From assembly GCA_017562135.1 (NCBI GenBank), contig QEYB01000556.1, positions 723,095-787,094 of the forward strand: a stretch of DNA of 64,000 bases, read 5' to 3'. Position numbers and translations under genes: made by a program. Of this stretch, positions 38,498 to 51,694 are shown piece after piece (the first letter of the stretch is position 1; each line of letters starts with the position of its first letter). Under the pieces are notes generated by a model that was not told where the DNA came from, ran no database searches, and was given only the letters and a program-made list of their open reading frames with translations. The stretch is from Dipylidium caninum. Its lineage: Eukaryota; Platyhelminthes; Cestoda; Cyclophyllidea; Dipylidiidae.

Positions 38498-41400
38498 ATG
38501 GGTTTGACCCTAAGCGGTCAGGCTGAGTGGTGCGATGATAAGTTACACAAGCGCAAAGCTCTTACTTTCTCCGAAGTGAACAACTGTATCATAGAATCAT
38601 ATGCCGCTTTCATTGGTCCTTACGTATCAAAAAATCCCTTCATTTCCTCACTGCCATTTGCTGAACCCATTTCATGGCGTTCCTTTGTAAAATTCGAAAA
38701 TTTATTCAATTTTATCATTAAGTAATTAATAAGATAATAATATTTCCAGTCAAAATTTTGCGTCGTCGCAAGAACATGATGTTGCTGGCCACCCCATCGC
38801 AACACTTGAGAAGAGCCTCGATGGCACTTTTAAAGCCACCGCTAGAACCTTTTCAGCTTTTAATGTTTTTCTTCTCGCTGCTGGTGACTGCGCATTTGCG
38901 GAAATGAAAAACTGCCTTGAAGGTTTTTTTTGAGATACTATGTAGATATTCTTAGAAAACACGAACTTGTATGAGAAAATTTGCGGCGAGGCTTTCCAAC
39001 TGAAACACATATCTTTTGACGACCTTGCCTTATTTAATGTTGCGGAGGTTACCAGAAAAAAGTTGAATGGTTTGCATCTATTACCGTTAAGTTCCAACTC
39101 CAATAGGCGCCGGACATTCAAAGAATAACGAAAAGAAATTGATTAAATTAGTGGTTGACTTACATAACTACGATATTCAGTTGAAAAAAGATATGTTGAA
39201 AAGGAAGAATAGGTGCGGCATAATTTCTATATGCTATCTGCAGGAGCATTCCCTTATCAACTCTACAAACCGAAACAGAATATGATATAATAAAAATGCT
39301 TGCTGATATTAAATACCCCAATAATCCCATACTAGATATCAGCGAAACAGGTGGTAAGTTGTGAGTTACAATGGAAAGATTTCGCACATCACAAAGTTTA
39401 TCAAAACATTCAACGTTTCATCCGCTAAGTTTTTGAAGCCACCATGGCACTCGTCGCCCTCATTTTTACAATAATGAGGTTTTGTTGGCTTAATTAGCAA
39501 CAACAAAGTGCCTTTTAAACCACTAGCATATGCAGTAAAACGAAATAATGGATACAGAGCTCCCCCATGGCGAGAAGAGCTTGGTGAGATTGCCTACTTT
39601 TTAATTGCCGCAAACGGATGTGAAAACGTCTTATCCGTGACGGCGTCAACAAAGGGTTGGTTTGTTAACCGCGTGAGTTGAATAGGCTCTTTTGTTCTAT
39701 TGATTCACTTGTAAGATGATGTCTCTAACTTATTAGGAGATAGTCATATTAGAACACTGACTAATTATTATTAAACTTATCAGATTAAACAAATCATTGT
39801 CATGAAACATTCGCAGGTCCATTGCAGAATGCACTTATCGGCATTAACGACTTTTACCATGTAATGAGCGCAAACGAACAATGAGGCACTTAATTGCGAG
39901 TTTTTCAGACACTTGTTGTATTGAGGAGAGATCCTCCTCATTCTTCTGTCAACATTATCGTTTTACCTGTTTTAGGGGCTTGATACAAATACATCAGAAC
40001 TGCTTTATGATCGAGAAAGCGAACTTTACCCTACTTTACTCGAACTCCTGAGGAATGAATGCACAGCTTTCGAAGAGTTCCTTAACAGCTACGAGGAGAG
40101 ACTTCTATTGTACCGCTTAAGGTGGCGGCAAAAAAACGAGATTTTTACCGGAAGGGATTCTAATGAGTTGGTTGAAGAAGGATCGAAGAGGAGGGTGATG
40201 ACGACCTTTACTGAGATTGCGCCTCAAGGAGTGGATACGCAAGAATTTGGTAGTAATAATCTTCACGCCGTTGTCATTTCGCAGTTGCGTACTAAATTGT
40301 GCACTGACAAACATGACCTTTATCCAGATGCTCAAAATCTTGCCAAACCGAGTGGAGACCAGAAACAAAAACAGTAAGTGATAACAAATTAGCTCACCGC
40401 GTATCCTCGGCCCCCAGAATGTTTTTTTCTATAGTAAGGAGGAGTTTTGGAATGGGTAATTGTATATTCGCAAGGGTCAAGTGTGCTTGCATCCGGACGC
40501 TAAATAAGGGGTGGAAGAGTATGTTTTTTAAGAATTAACATGAAGACCATTTAGTTTGGATTCATTCTCTTTCACCAATTCATCTTCAACCACGTTTCAA
40601 ATCTTCTACCGAGTTGTCAGCACTTAAGTTACTTAAATGGGACATACCAATTTCTTTCCTAGCCTCTAAGGAGCGAAACCTTACTCTTGCTAAAAACTTT
40701 TTTACCTGTGGACATACACTAGACGTTCCATAGTGCCTGTTATGAAGAGCTCGGAGGATACACCAGTGAATACACAGAAGTTTACAAGTGCGGATCAGTG
40801 GGACACTGTTGACACAAACAACAGTCTTCTGCCCAACATTTCGAGGGCATCCTGTAAGGAATCAGTTCATCGACATCGCAATTCCTCCCAGTCAAATGTG
40901 GGGATAAAAGGCGAAAGTGTGGATAACTGCACGGACGAAGATATTATGAAGTATACTTACAATGACACTGGGTATTTGAAAAATTGGTCTAGTTTGCTTC
41001 TACGAAAGGATACTTATTACATTTAATTTTTAAGGATATTCGGACCTTACCTGGATGTTATTACACACGAACGAATTAAAAACCAGTTTTATTCTCCAAG
41101 GTGGGCTTAACTTTGTTCTGGTTAAAATAATTATGTGTTCTTTGCTCGCCCAATTTTTCAGCCGTTACTCATGGCGCCACCGTACCAGAAACCACTTATT
41201 CCCACTTACGCCTTCGTAATTGTAGGCCAATATGAAAGAATTACTGTCAACTACAAATAAATTAATTGTCATTAATTCTTGACACCTTGCAGGTGGACCT
41301 CGGTCCTAATAAATTCTTCTCTACACACGTTAAAATTTTATACGTTTTGGAGCAAGTAGAAGGAGCACATTGCCACTCGTAAAATCATTTGTCTTTTCCC

Positions 41401-44400
41401 ATGCACTGGGAATTTGCCCTCTTAATCTTGTCACAATTAGTCAGGCTTTCAAATTAATAACTAAATCAAAGAGTCAATGTCATTGACAGAAGACAAGAGA
41501 CGGATGTAGAATCGACAGGGGAACCAAGTTCGGGGAGTGAGGAAGAAGGTCAGACGCAAAACCCCCTGGTGAAGGACCCCAATGCTGAGCTGCCACCTGA
41601 ACATTGGCAGATCGGGAAATTGATTAAGTACATAAAAGTAAGGAGGACTCAAATGAATCATATTCGGCGCTTTAAAAATCGCCTCCAGTAGTTCCTACTG
41701 TCTTTTATGTCAGGGTGGGAACCAAACATCAACAATTATATCTCTCTGTGCTCTCTATGACATGCCGTTGAACACTGAGGTCTGTCAATTGGCTGTTCGT
41801 GACACAGGAGGCGTTGAAGTGCTAATTAATCTCCTAGAAACCGATGAAGTTCGCTGCAAGGTTAGTTTTACTGGAAAAATAGTTGCGTTTAGTTATTTTT
41901 TACCAATTCTACTTTACCTTTAGCTGGGAGCATTAAAAATTTTGAAGGAGATCTCACAAAACCCAGAACTACGGAGAGCCATCTCGGATCAGGGTGGCAT
42001 TCTTCCGATGGTTGAGTTGTTGCGTTCTCCGAACCGCGACCTAAAATGCCTCAGTGCTGAAGCGATTGCAAATGTGGCTAAGTTTCCACGTGCTCGCCGC
42101 ACAGTTAGGCAGCAAGGTGGAATCAAGAAACTGGTGAGGCATTTTACGATAAAAAAATCGAGTTAACGGTCACTGGGAATATTCAACAATAAAAATATTG
42201 CGAAAACTGATAGTCATAGACATTCTTCACAACTACCTCTATTCTCGTAAGTTACGCTGAAAAGTGCGTTAGAAAGCGACGGCCAGAGGCCAAAGTGGCG
42301 AAGTGTTTCACTATTATCACGCAGTATTGAACCGAGAAGCAGACAATGCCATTCTTCTTCGCGACAGGTTGCTCTATTGGATATGACCAATTATTGTGGT
42401 GATGTGCGCAGTCCGGAAGTGGAGCGCGACCTCGAAGTGGCTCGTTGTGGCGCTCTCGCCCTCTGGTCCTGCTCAAAGTCAATGCGGGCCAGGGCGGCCA
42501 TGAAGAAAGCTGGAGTAATTTCTCTCCTCGCCCGTCTTCTCAAGTCTCCCTACGAGGCTCTCCTTATTCCAGCTGTGGGAACTCTCGAAGAGTGCGCCTC
42601 CGAAGTAGGTAACTCCCCAATATTGTTTGCCCCTCCTCTCCTCATACTTTCGCCTTCTATCCACGTTTTACCATTGGGATTTCCACCTTTGACGTGCTTA
42701 TACCACAATTATTACAGATTCCTTTCCCTTAGGCCCACCAGGAGCGTCCGATTTTCGCTTCACATAGGCAATTATTTGCGCAAAGTTAACACATTTGCAT
42801 GCGTGAACTTCTGCCTAGAAGACCTCATCAGTCTCTCTTTCCCATGCATATGCACGTTTGTCTTTTTCAAAGGATGCCAATTTTATTGGCTCCGGCGGCG
42901 GCAATCATTTTACCCCGTCTTCCTCGTTACTCTCTTTATCCGTACCCTTTTTTAGAAAAGCTTCTTGTAAAAGGCGGCAACTTTGAAAAGTCGACTTCAA
43001 TTTTTAGCACGACTATCGCGTGGCCATTCGCACGGAGGGGATGATCGAGGACCTTGTGGCTCACTTGCGGATTCAGAATGAGGAGCTGCAAATGCACTGC
43101 GCCGCAACTATTTTCAAGGTGTGGTTGCATTGGCGGTGACATTTTACTCCGTTGTGCTTTTATGCTGCCAAACTGTGCCCGTTCCTAAGCTTCGAGTTCC
43201 CTCATTGGTTTCGTCGACTGACATGCGATAAAAGGGGATACCAACGACGTGGTTGGAGGTCTTCATAGCGGCTATCTTGTCTCTCTTTAAAAGTTTCAAT
43301 ACCCATTATAAAGTTCGCGTTCAGACATTTTAAACGTTGATTTCAAATGCGTCTCTTAAGAGGCTCAAAATTGCCTTCACTCATCATTTATTAGTGTGCT
43401 GTCGAACATGAAACTCGCGATCTTGTTCGTCAACATGGCGGCCTAATACCGTTAATTGAACTGCTTTCGGTCGACGAAAACAAGGAACTCCAGGCTGCCG
43501 TAACAGGAGCTATCTGGAAATGTGCAATTTCACCGGAAAATGCGAAGGAGCTCCAGAAGGGTGATGTTATTCCGAAGTTGGTTGCGATTCTGACGCAGCA
43601 GCCGGAGGAGGTGAGCCTAAATAAACTGGTTGGGGCGTTTTTGCCACGCACCCCAAATGTACAACCTCACACGACTTAATGGCAACTGCTGTGGGCGACC
43701 ACACCACTTTTTGTGCGAAAAGCAGCACGAATCGTGAGTATATGTAAAACCATAGGACAGTAGAAAGACCGGAATATTTCCCCCAGCAAGTTGACATTTC
43801 CAATATTATCTTTGCAGATGAAGACCTTCCTCTATGTTAAATCGGTTTCGAAACACGTGAATTTGGTTTGGAGGACCGAAAAAGTAACATTGGTTCCCGT
43901 TTAAGTTTGAAAGTTCGCTGTTATTCGATGAGTTTAATTTTCATTCCCTGGACCTTAATGTAGCCGAAATGCCAACGAACTTTGTGATTTGCCATGTAGC
44001 TAATGCTGAATTTATGAGGGGCCTCCACCATAACGCAGTTTGAAGGTGGAAGCCGCAGTAGTCTCTTGCCATCGGCAAACGCGGCGTCCAACCTGTGAGG
44101 ACACAGTGTTGGAGAATTGTCGCTCATAAATAAACTTGACATCACGACAAGGGCGATGGGGTTCGAACAAGGCCATAAGTGTGGTAATTGAAATATTTGC
44201 GTTCTTTCGCAGCATGGATGAAGCTATTGTCCCCATATACAGTGGTTTTCCTCTAAACTATAGGTATTTTATGCGTTATACGAAGAGCTCACTTTCAACC
44301 GGTTGCCAAAATTACAGGTTCTAGTCAACGTCGTGGGAGCCTTGGGCGAGATGGCGACCAGCAAAAATAACATTACCCTCATACGTCAAGTGAATGGCAT

Positions 44401-47400
44401 ACCGCCTCTCATTGCGCTGCTGACAGGCACAAATGAGGACCTCCTAATTAACACAACGCGGGCTCTTGGACGTATCGCGGAGGACGAGGAAAGCGTCTCG
44501 TAAGTTCCTTCCCCCGCGTTAATGCGGAACAATAATTATTACACGGATTTTGAAGGCAGAACATATTTTCCAGGCCTCTCCTGAGTAACTACCCCATTAA
44601 TTTGGAACGCACCTTAAAAATTGTCTTTGAGAGATTTCCCTTACGTCGACTGAATGTCTATAACCCTCAGGTCCATCGAAATATCCACCCAAATATATGA
44701 TAAACCGAAAGATATTCAAGCTTTTTTGTTGGCGTAAAACAATTATTGGAGGAATCCTACATTTTAACCAGCAAAATAATTTCCACCACTTTTTACGACT
44801 TTTTCAACGCATAGGTAGTTGTTCGACTGATTTTTAAAAAGTCCTTTGATTTTACATTGAAAAAATTTTTCGGGTGCATTTTCGCTTCTTCGACCTTGGC
44901 ACTTTTCTTGCCTCTTAACGTACGCCCCGATGACTCAAAAAGGTTGTAATTCGACTGCGCGAGATCTGGTGAGCAGGGTCGACAACGCGAAACCTCAAAT
45001 TCAAGCACTTCCAATTTCTTCCTTGCAATTTCTGCAACATGATGCCTCGTACTATCACGTTGAAGGAGTATTTTTTTGCAATTTACCGAAAGAAATGGTG
45101 TGGGAGAATTCTTGCTTCATTCGCTCGGGTTTCTCACAATTCCCTGTCCCCGCAGCCGTTTGACCAGGTTTGAGCAGCTGCTCGTGTATGCTCCCTGCAA
45201 AACTCCGCCACGCACAGTAAAGGACCATTCCCATTGTTAGTGAGGTTTTAGATGTCGGAAAAGGCGCTTCTCTGAAAGAATGCCATCGTTTTCTTCGTAC
45301 AGACTTATTGTATAGCGCCCACTTCTCATCTCGAGTTACAATTACGAAAGAGCACATTTTGTATGCCTTGGTTGAGTGTCGTCTCTAAAAATTATTCAGG
45401 AACCCGAATTCCTTGTCTATACACTTCCTCTATATGATGAAGATGATCCCCACCTTCAGTCCACAGGCAGTCGTGCTTTAGTGATAATTCCCTAAATCAG
45501 AATCCATCACCGTCCCTAGGATATAATCATGTAGTTTTTTAAACTTTTAAACCGTAAGTTTCGTTAACTTTGTTCATGGCTTTGTTCTTCTCCGATCCTC
45601 GATCAAACGAAAATAGTATGCAATAACGTACATATCCTCTTGTTGGCATAGACACCTTTCCTCCTTAACAAAGTGATAATTCTTAAGTAAAAAATAGAAT
45701 TCGCAGCTGCTTTGGGTGTAGCAATAAAGCCCACATTTTTACTGGAACGTGTCTTTATATAAAATGACTGTAAATGAGAACATGAAGAAATTTGGTTACT
45801 TACCGTTTACGGTAAGTTGGTTGCATCGCCACACGAGAACTGCCTAATAGTCTGGGTGAACCGACATCCACTTCGTTCTTATTTTCTTCGCGACCTTTGT
45901 TGACCAGAAAAGCACAAAAAAACACCCATTATTCCTGACTCACTTATGGCGGGGATCCCTGGGGCACACAGAGGATCGTCAAAAGGACTGTGTTCTCATT
46001 GAAAAAACATTCCACAAATCCCGTAAACATTAATATGGCGGATTATATTCGCGTTTATTGGTTTCAGGATAATCGAGAAAAACGACGGTGTTCGCCTTTT
46101 GTGGTCTCTTCTGAAAATCAACAACCCCAGTGTCCAGGCCAATGCTGCTTGGGCTCTCTGTCCCTGCATTGAAAACGCAGTGGTAAGTGGTCAAGTTGTT
46201 TGACTGACTGACATCGGAATCTATTGCGAAAACCCCGTTCTTGATTCACTCATAAATAAGTGCGGCTGTCAGTCAGCTACCATTTGGAAAAGTAAGGAGG
46301 CCAAAATAGCTTGATAGGCGCAGCGAAGTGTGACATCCGGTCGCTAATGTCAACTGCAAGTGTCGAAGTCAGTTTAGGACTGGCTCAGAGCAGAGTGAAT
46401 TCCAGGATGAACCATTTGCTCCCTCGCTCTCTGCCATCGGATGTCCTACATTTTACCTACCTTAATTCCATCCCACCGATAAAAGGGCCGAAGTCTCCAA
46501 ATAAACTGTAAATTAAGTTCTACACCTTAAAACTTCATCCGCGACTGGTGGGTTGATGCAGGTTCTTCAATTTCCTGTAGCATCTTTTTCTACCAAACGG
46601 TAGGTGGTGCGGCATTAAATGGTCAACAACACACGTGGAACATTAATGCGCTCACTATGCGTTACAGAACCAAAATTATGCTTGACTTCCTGAGATCGCG
46701 GTTTAAGTCCTAACGACACCCACACCCTCACCACCGCCAAAGTGCTGGCTCCCTTTCGACCATTTCGGGTAGTCGCAGTAATCAGTGATCCCAAGTTGTG
46801 AATTCAGTGTTTTGGTTGAAGAATCAGGAGTCCATTCATTGACATAGCATTTATCGCTTTGAAACCATGGATTATATTAACACAAACGGAGGAACACAAT
46901 TGTAGGTTAGAGACGTCGTCATCACTTCCACCTCTGACATTTAGGTGATGCAATTTGGTTTAACCCTTAATGTGACTTATTAAGAGTCCAATGAAACGAA
47001 ATGGTAGGTGTTTATGGGGAGTCTGTTTTCCTACAATTGCACAGGATGGTGGTGAGATGGTTCGCTCCTTCGTTGGCGGTCTTGAACTCGTCATTAGTCT
47101 TCTTCGATCGTCTTCGATGGAGGTGCGTGCGGCGATTTGTGGAGTGATTTCGAAAATTGCCAAAGACGAGGAGAATCTTGCTGTGCTCACCGACCATGGT
47201 GTTGTTCCTCTGCTTTCCGAATTGTCTTACACGGTGAGAATGACGTACTCTTTATTTACCATTGTTTAATATTAGATTGGGAACTGTGGATTTTAGCCTT
47301 TGCACGGGCGTGATACCGACTGCGAGCATTTTGTCCCCTCCGTAGGCTTCCACATATTCTGCCACTGCTTCCCCGGCGATTTTGCCCAGCCCCCTGTCCA

Positions 47401-50126
47401 GGGCGTCGCCGATCACCCAACAGCCTGCAAAGGCAAATACTTCTCTCAGGTGTCTGTGACACCAGGTTGGGAACTATGAGACGAGCACTGAGTATAAGTA
47501 GAAACCGAATGGCACAATCATTCACATTATTTATTATCTTCAACCAAAATAACCTTCGTTGGCATCCATGACTTTCTGCCAACGATCGTGCAAGACGCAT
47601 TTTCCCTTCTGTGGGAAAATCTTTACTCTTAGAGTCAATGCACTACTCGCAGTTTGTTTAGGAAAGCATTTTCATTATTGTAGCGTTATGTTCTCAAAAA
47701 ATAATTTGTAATTACGGGAAAGGAAATAGTCGGTCGTTCGGTGAAATATCGGGTGATGAGTATGGGCGACGCGGTGGAATTTCACGTCGTGGGGGAGCTA
47801 TTAAATTTGTCGGGAGTAAATGAAGCTTTATGCGTTGTCCATTGAGCAGTGCTGCTTGTTTTTTGCCCCCAATTTTCTTCTCGAGCATGCGGTCAATTCC
47901 ACGGCGAGGGGCGACGCCACTGCCACCGCCACCGCCGCTGGCCTTGCGCCTTCGTCCGATTGTCCGACAGGAAGGAGGGGAGGAAGGGAAGCAGGAAGGA
48001 AGGAAGGCTGGAGGATGGCTGACCACCCCATAACTTTGCTTTGACGCGGTTTCGGCTCGGTCGTTTTCGCTTTACCTTGCGACGTCAACTTTTCATCACC
48101 GCAAGGGGGTGATTTGGTGTGCGGCAGACGCGTATGAGTCCCCGTGCTGTTCACTCGATCACTTAGTGTGCGCAGATGGGAGGTCGCGAACAGTCGTCGT
48201 CCTCCATTCCTCCTCCTCCTTCTCCTCCTCCTCCTTCTCCTCCTCCTCCTCCTCCTAGTTATCACAATGGCCCGGTGGTCTTTCTCGAGGCGAGGCCCCT
48301 CGATGACGAGCCTCGAATTGCCAGAACGAAGTTTTGCGACAAGCGCCGAGCATGCGTTCATTAGTGGGTTCGTCCACGAACGCCTCCTCGATGTTTCTCG
48401 GAGTTTGGAGAACCCTGCTATGATCGAATTTGAACTGGTAGGAGAAAAGCAGATGCAAATCGAGCTGTGTTTCCACATGGTTTCGAGGAAAAATAGATTA
48501 AAAGTGGAATTGAAACACGGTAAATGTTTACGAAAAGAGTGAGAAGAAGGTCTTCGCGAGTTATAAATGAAATCATCTAGTGCACCTTGCGAAGTTTCCT
48601 CTTCAGTGGTAGCTGCACACAGACTAAACAAATTGCCCGTTTCATAGTTTCTAGCCTAATATGGTAGGAGGCTATGGTTTTGTATTCCATGTCCACTTAT
48701 TATACCTGTCATGCCTTCTGAATAAGCGAAAAGACACTGTTCTTACCCCTTGACTAGGTGTTAATACAATCAGCTACTTTTTACTGAATCACGCGTTGTT
48801 GGAAGGGATGCAATTTCGATGAGAAATAAAGGGCAGAAGTGGGTATGTTTCTAATTTTCAGACTGAGGACTCTCTGCGGCGGCCTCTAGCAGATGCCGTG
48901 GCACGATCCTGCTGTTGGGCCACAAATCGCAGCGATTTTGGCAAGAATGGTGCCGTGGAGCCCCTAGTTTGTTACCTCAAATCCGGGGACCCAGCTGTTC
49001 AGTGCGCCACCGCCAAAGCCCTCTACCAACTCAGCAGACATCCCGAGAACTGCGTTGTTATGCACGCTGCTGGTGCCGTCAAATACCTTGTCGATTTAGT
49101 CAGTTCTGAGGTAAGTGTCATACTTCCCACGTACTCTTACCACTTGCCATCAAACAGCGTTAAAAATCTCTTTCCAGATGGTCGTCCTACTACGTGTGCA
49201 AAATTATAACATTCTTTGGAATTTTAAAATACCCACGAAGCCTGTCTAATGTGCGTTCTTTGCACTAAATTTATTTTGCTTTCTCTGGCTGGTTCCGCTC
49301 AAATTTTTGGTTAAAATGCGCAATTATACTATTAGAAAACCACAAGGGCAAAGAAAATACGTCCACATTTTAGTATCCGTAATGATTTCACAGAAGAGCA
49401 GATATTTTGAAGTGCATTGAGTGATAATGTGCTTTAACTATGACCACAGTGAGAGGCTCATTCTTTGGCCAGTCTTAATTTTTGCTTTACTACTCTATAC
49501 TTTCTGGCTTCGCAGACGCACTGGTCGCGTGTGACCAACGCCTCACTTCACTACCAACCTTCCTAGTCGCCTGACAGACTCCATCTTTTCTTGTGCCCCG
49601 TGTGGTCGGTAAAACTTTCACTTGTGATCAAGTTAGGTCATGTTGGTGTTTAAGCACTTCGCTTTTGAGCATATTCTGGTATTCAACAATGCTCTGCCTT
49701 TGATAATTCATATTGTACGTTAGCTAATGAGGACTTGTACTACTTACTTTTCCATTAACACTAAAGAACGACGTATGTGTTTTTGTTAGATTCAAATAAT
49801 GTTCTTCATGGGCAGAAGGGTCCAAGAACTGAATAAAAGTCATTTACTATTTCCTTCGCAATTTTGCATAGAATGAGGAATTACAGGAGGCGGCGTCTTC
49901 CTGTATCTCCAATATTCGTCGCATCGCTCTGGCCCACGTGAAGGCGCAACAGGAACGGCGGGAACGAGAAACTCGACAGCATTTCACACGCCGAACAGAT
50001 GCCCAGTCGCCCCGCCAACTCAGTCCCGGGCAAGCGTTCCTTCGACCCCAGGACCTTTACAACACCCCTCACCACAATACTCTAAAATACCCCCTCAAGA
50101 GCCCCTCCAATTTCTGGGGCCTCTAG
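38498..50126 (+). CDS. ODAD2: ODAD2/ARMC4 outer dynein arm docking subunit, about 19 exons
   Basis: This is an armadillo-repeat protein that docks outer dynein arms on axonemal doublets. Exon 1 (38498-38721) begins [11 protein letters not shown] and contains PFAEPISW, like vertebrate ARMC4 (VEPLEW). A 28-nt intron follows. Further N-terminal exons carry [16 protein letters not shown] (39560s) and an exon at 39977-40375. The exon to about 41638 ends [16 protein letters not shown]. Armadillo repeats then follow ARMC4 closely: [24 protein letters not shown] (as two blocks), [63 protein letters not shown] with [12 protein letters not shown] (about 46068-46182), [14 protein letters not shown] and [14 protein letters not shown] (47042-47231). 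The last exons are about 48863-49110 (TAKALYQLS) and 49873-50126, with a Pro/Ser-rich tail. No frame break was seen. The introns before 46068 and before 48863 carry mariner relics. Ciliated cells are sperm and, in flatworms, excretory flame cells. Confidence 0.95.
44690..45400 (-). mobile_element. Mariner relic of a second family, in an ODAD2 intron
   Basis: Minus-strand fragments read TRDEKWALY (with the first catalytic Asp), then LLKPG, then [11 protein letters not shown]. They continue [13 protein letters not shown], the worn form of the mariner PYSPDLAPSDYHLF signature, and LRGKK. The frame changes between the two main blocks (45055-45357 and 44793-45014). No N-terminal DNA-binding part or clear ends were recognised, so it is a truncated, dead copy. 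Confidence 0.75.
47260..47424 (-). pseudogene. TRPM-like SLOG-domain exon, antisense in an ODAD2 intron
   Basis: On the minus strand, an acceptor (TTTGCCTTTGCAG) is followed by exactly 165 open bases and a donor (AATG|GTAAAT). The peptide starts [20 protein letters not shown] and ends with [11 protein letters not shown] and STVPNL. It resembles the N-terminal SLOG/LSDAT region of TRPM channels, where the pattern is GAW-I-GG-N-G--KHVG-AV followed by a G-K--A-GIAP block. The exon is symmetric (phase 1 on both sides). No other TRPM exon was found nearby. It lies between the end of an ODAD2 exon (47231) and the left end of mariner copy B. I infer a displaced exon copy rather than a live gene, but a nested gene cannot be excluded. 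Confidence 0.5.
47480..48660 (-). mobile_element. Degenerate mariner element, copy B, in an ODAD2 intron
   Basis: This is the same family as copies A and C, in the same orientation. The N-terminal block ([17 protein letters not shown] and GASPRERP) lies at about 48255-48476. The middle block ([11 protein letters not shown]) is near 48020-48040. The C-terminal end ([16 protein letters not shown] followed by a stop) is near 47540-47595. A (TCC)n run at 48205-48257 interrupts the frame. The right end (GCCCGTTTCATAGTTTCTA, about 48629-48653) matches copy C. It sits wholly inside the intron that precedes the exon at 48863. Confidence 0.8.
48205..48257. repeat. (TCC)n trinucleotide repeat inside mariner copy B
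   Basis: About 50 bases of TCC/TTC units. The equivalent place in copy A (about 25140-25180) carries a similar but shorter run, so the expansion arose at a repeat already present in the family. Confidence 0.8.
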
Positions 50127-51694
50127 GCTTCGATGATGCTTTGCGCCCGAAATGGGTTGTTAGAGAAAAGAAGTTTGAATTTCGCCTTATTACTTGGAGT
50201 CGTCTGCAATTTCGCCGGAAGCGAGACTCCGTGTAGGGAACACAGACTCGTTAACTTGAGAAGGAAGTTAATTCATTTAGTATTGGGTGTTGCCTTGTTT
50301 AGGCAATTCATTTCCCCTGTATGCAGCTGAAACCAGGCGATCTAACAATTTTTAGACATCAAATATTATGGAATATTAAACCCAGCAGCACGTATATTTA
50401 GGCCCACAAGGGTAGTGACGAAGTCTGTTTGTATACTGTGTGAAATAATTCATTGCAGAGGAAGTTGTTAGTTTCGAGAACACAATAAATAGAGTAACTT
50501 AACAGCTTGACGGGAATGTGGGGAACTCCAGTCACTACCTCAAAAACTCGCTATTTTTGGGAATTCCGGGCGTGCAAGGGGCTAAGTGCGTTATTTTGAA
50601 TAAAAACGGCCATATTGAACAAGTTCCACAACCAGTAGGAATGACGAGCCTCCAAATAGGCATTAAAATCCCCACCGGCCTGGGAGTGTTTGAGCACTTC
50701 GTTGCCCTTATTTGCCGCCCCGCTGCATTATGAATGGCGCCACCGGCCGAGACCAGAGGCGCCCGGCTGAGCATCAATAAGAGTTTAATACAACGGATAT
50801 CAAGGGTAAATTACCCGCCACCCTGAAATGAGGCAACCGGTTTTTTTCTTTTCATGTAAAACATTTCAAGGAATACAAAGGGACCTAATTTAATCTATTT
50901 AACTCCATACATAAATCGGGATTCTCCTAACGACGTGCCAGAGGACAGGAGGAAGCAAAAACTGACACAGGCATGAGGAGGCGACGCTCAACAAAAGTAT
51001 GCTCTAGCAGAACCTGAGAGAGAGAGAGGCGTATGATCAAAGATGTTGCCACGCGGCAAATTTTAACGTTTCTTCAATGCGCTGAGAGTCCTCCACCGCC
51101 GTCAACAAAAATTACAGCTTATAACACCGCGTATAATCAGAATCATGGTGCGCTGTCAAACATCCCACCTAAAGGCGCCTTCCGTGTTGTACGGCGTCCA
51201 CGCAGCAAGCTTCGTTTGTTTGCTGCTCACATCAACAGTCGACCAGATGACTGTGAGGACACGACTTCATGATGAACCATTGAGGGTGCTTCTGGTGGGG
51301 ACAGAGATTCAAGACCGAGTGCACACAGCTTAAGTATGCGCCCACACATCTGGGTGGTAGGCATTCCCCAGGCGTTGGCATCATGCCAAAATGCGACTTT
51401 CATAGATCGAAATAGAAGCAACTCCCAGTTAGTCCTGCTATTTTCAACTGCGGGAACACTTGATTGCCCTTTCGTCAATGCGAGTTAGGCAACTGCTCAG
51501 CTTGCAGTTAGGTAGAGACTAAACAAGATTCAGCTATGCTCAATTTTCGATAGTCTGGATACTATCATACGCCAGTTCCATTTTGATTGTTTGTCGCCTT
51601 TTACGACCCAGTAACGATAGTCAACTACTGTAAGAGGGATATTCACCATTGGGTGATCCTCGGACCAATGGACTATTGCTGAGCCCTCATATAT
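50127..51694. other. Intergenic, no gene seen
   Basis: Between ODAD2 and the P2X gene, both on the + strand. Short frames only. It must contain the ODAD2 3' UTR and the P2X promoter. Confidence 0.5.

Noticed and set aside
43921..44236. Two overlapping minus-strand frames in an ODAD2 intron
   Set aside because: They look like one older protein with a frame change, but I recognise no family and cannot tell a relic from chance.
47828..48631. A 267-codon minus-strand frame with a long Arg run
   Set aside because: It is the frame-shifted body of mariner copy B. The Arg run is the (TCC)n microsatellite read antisense, not a protein feature.
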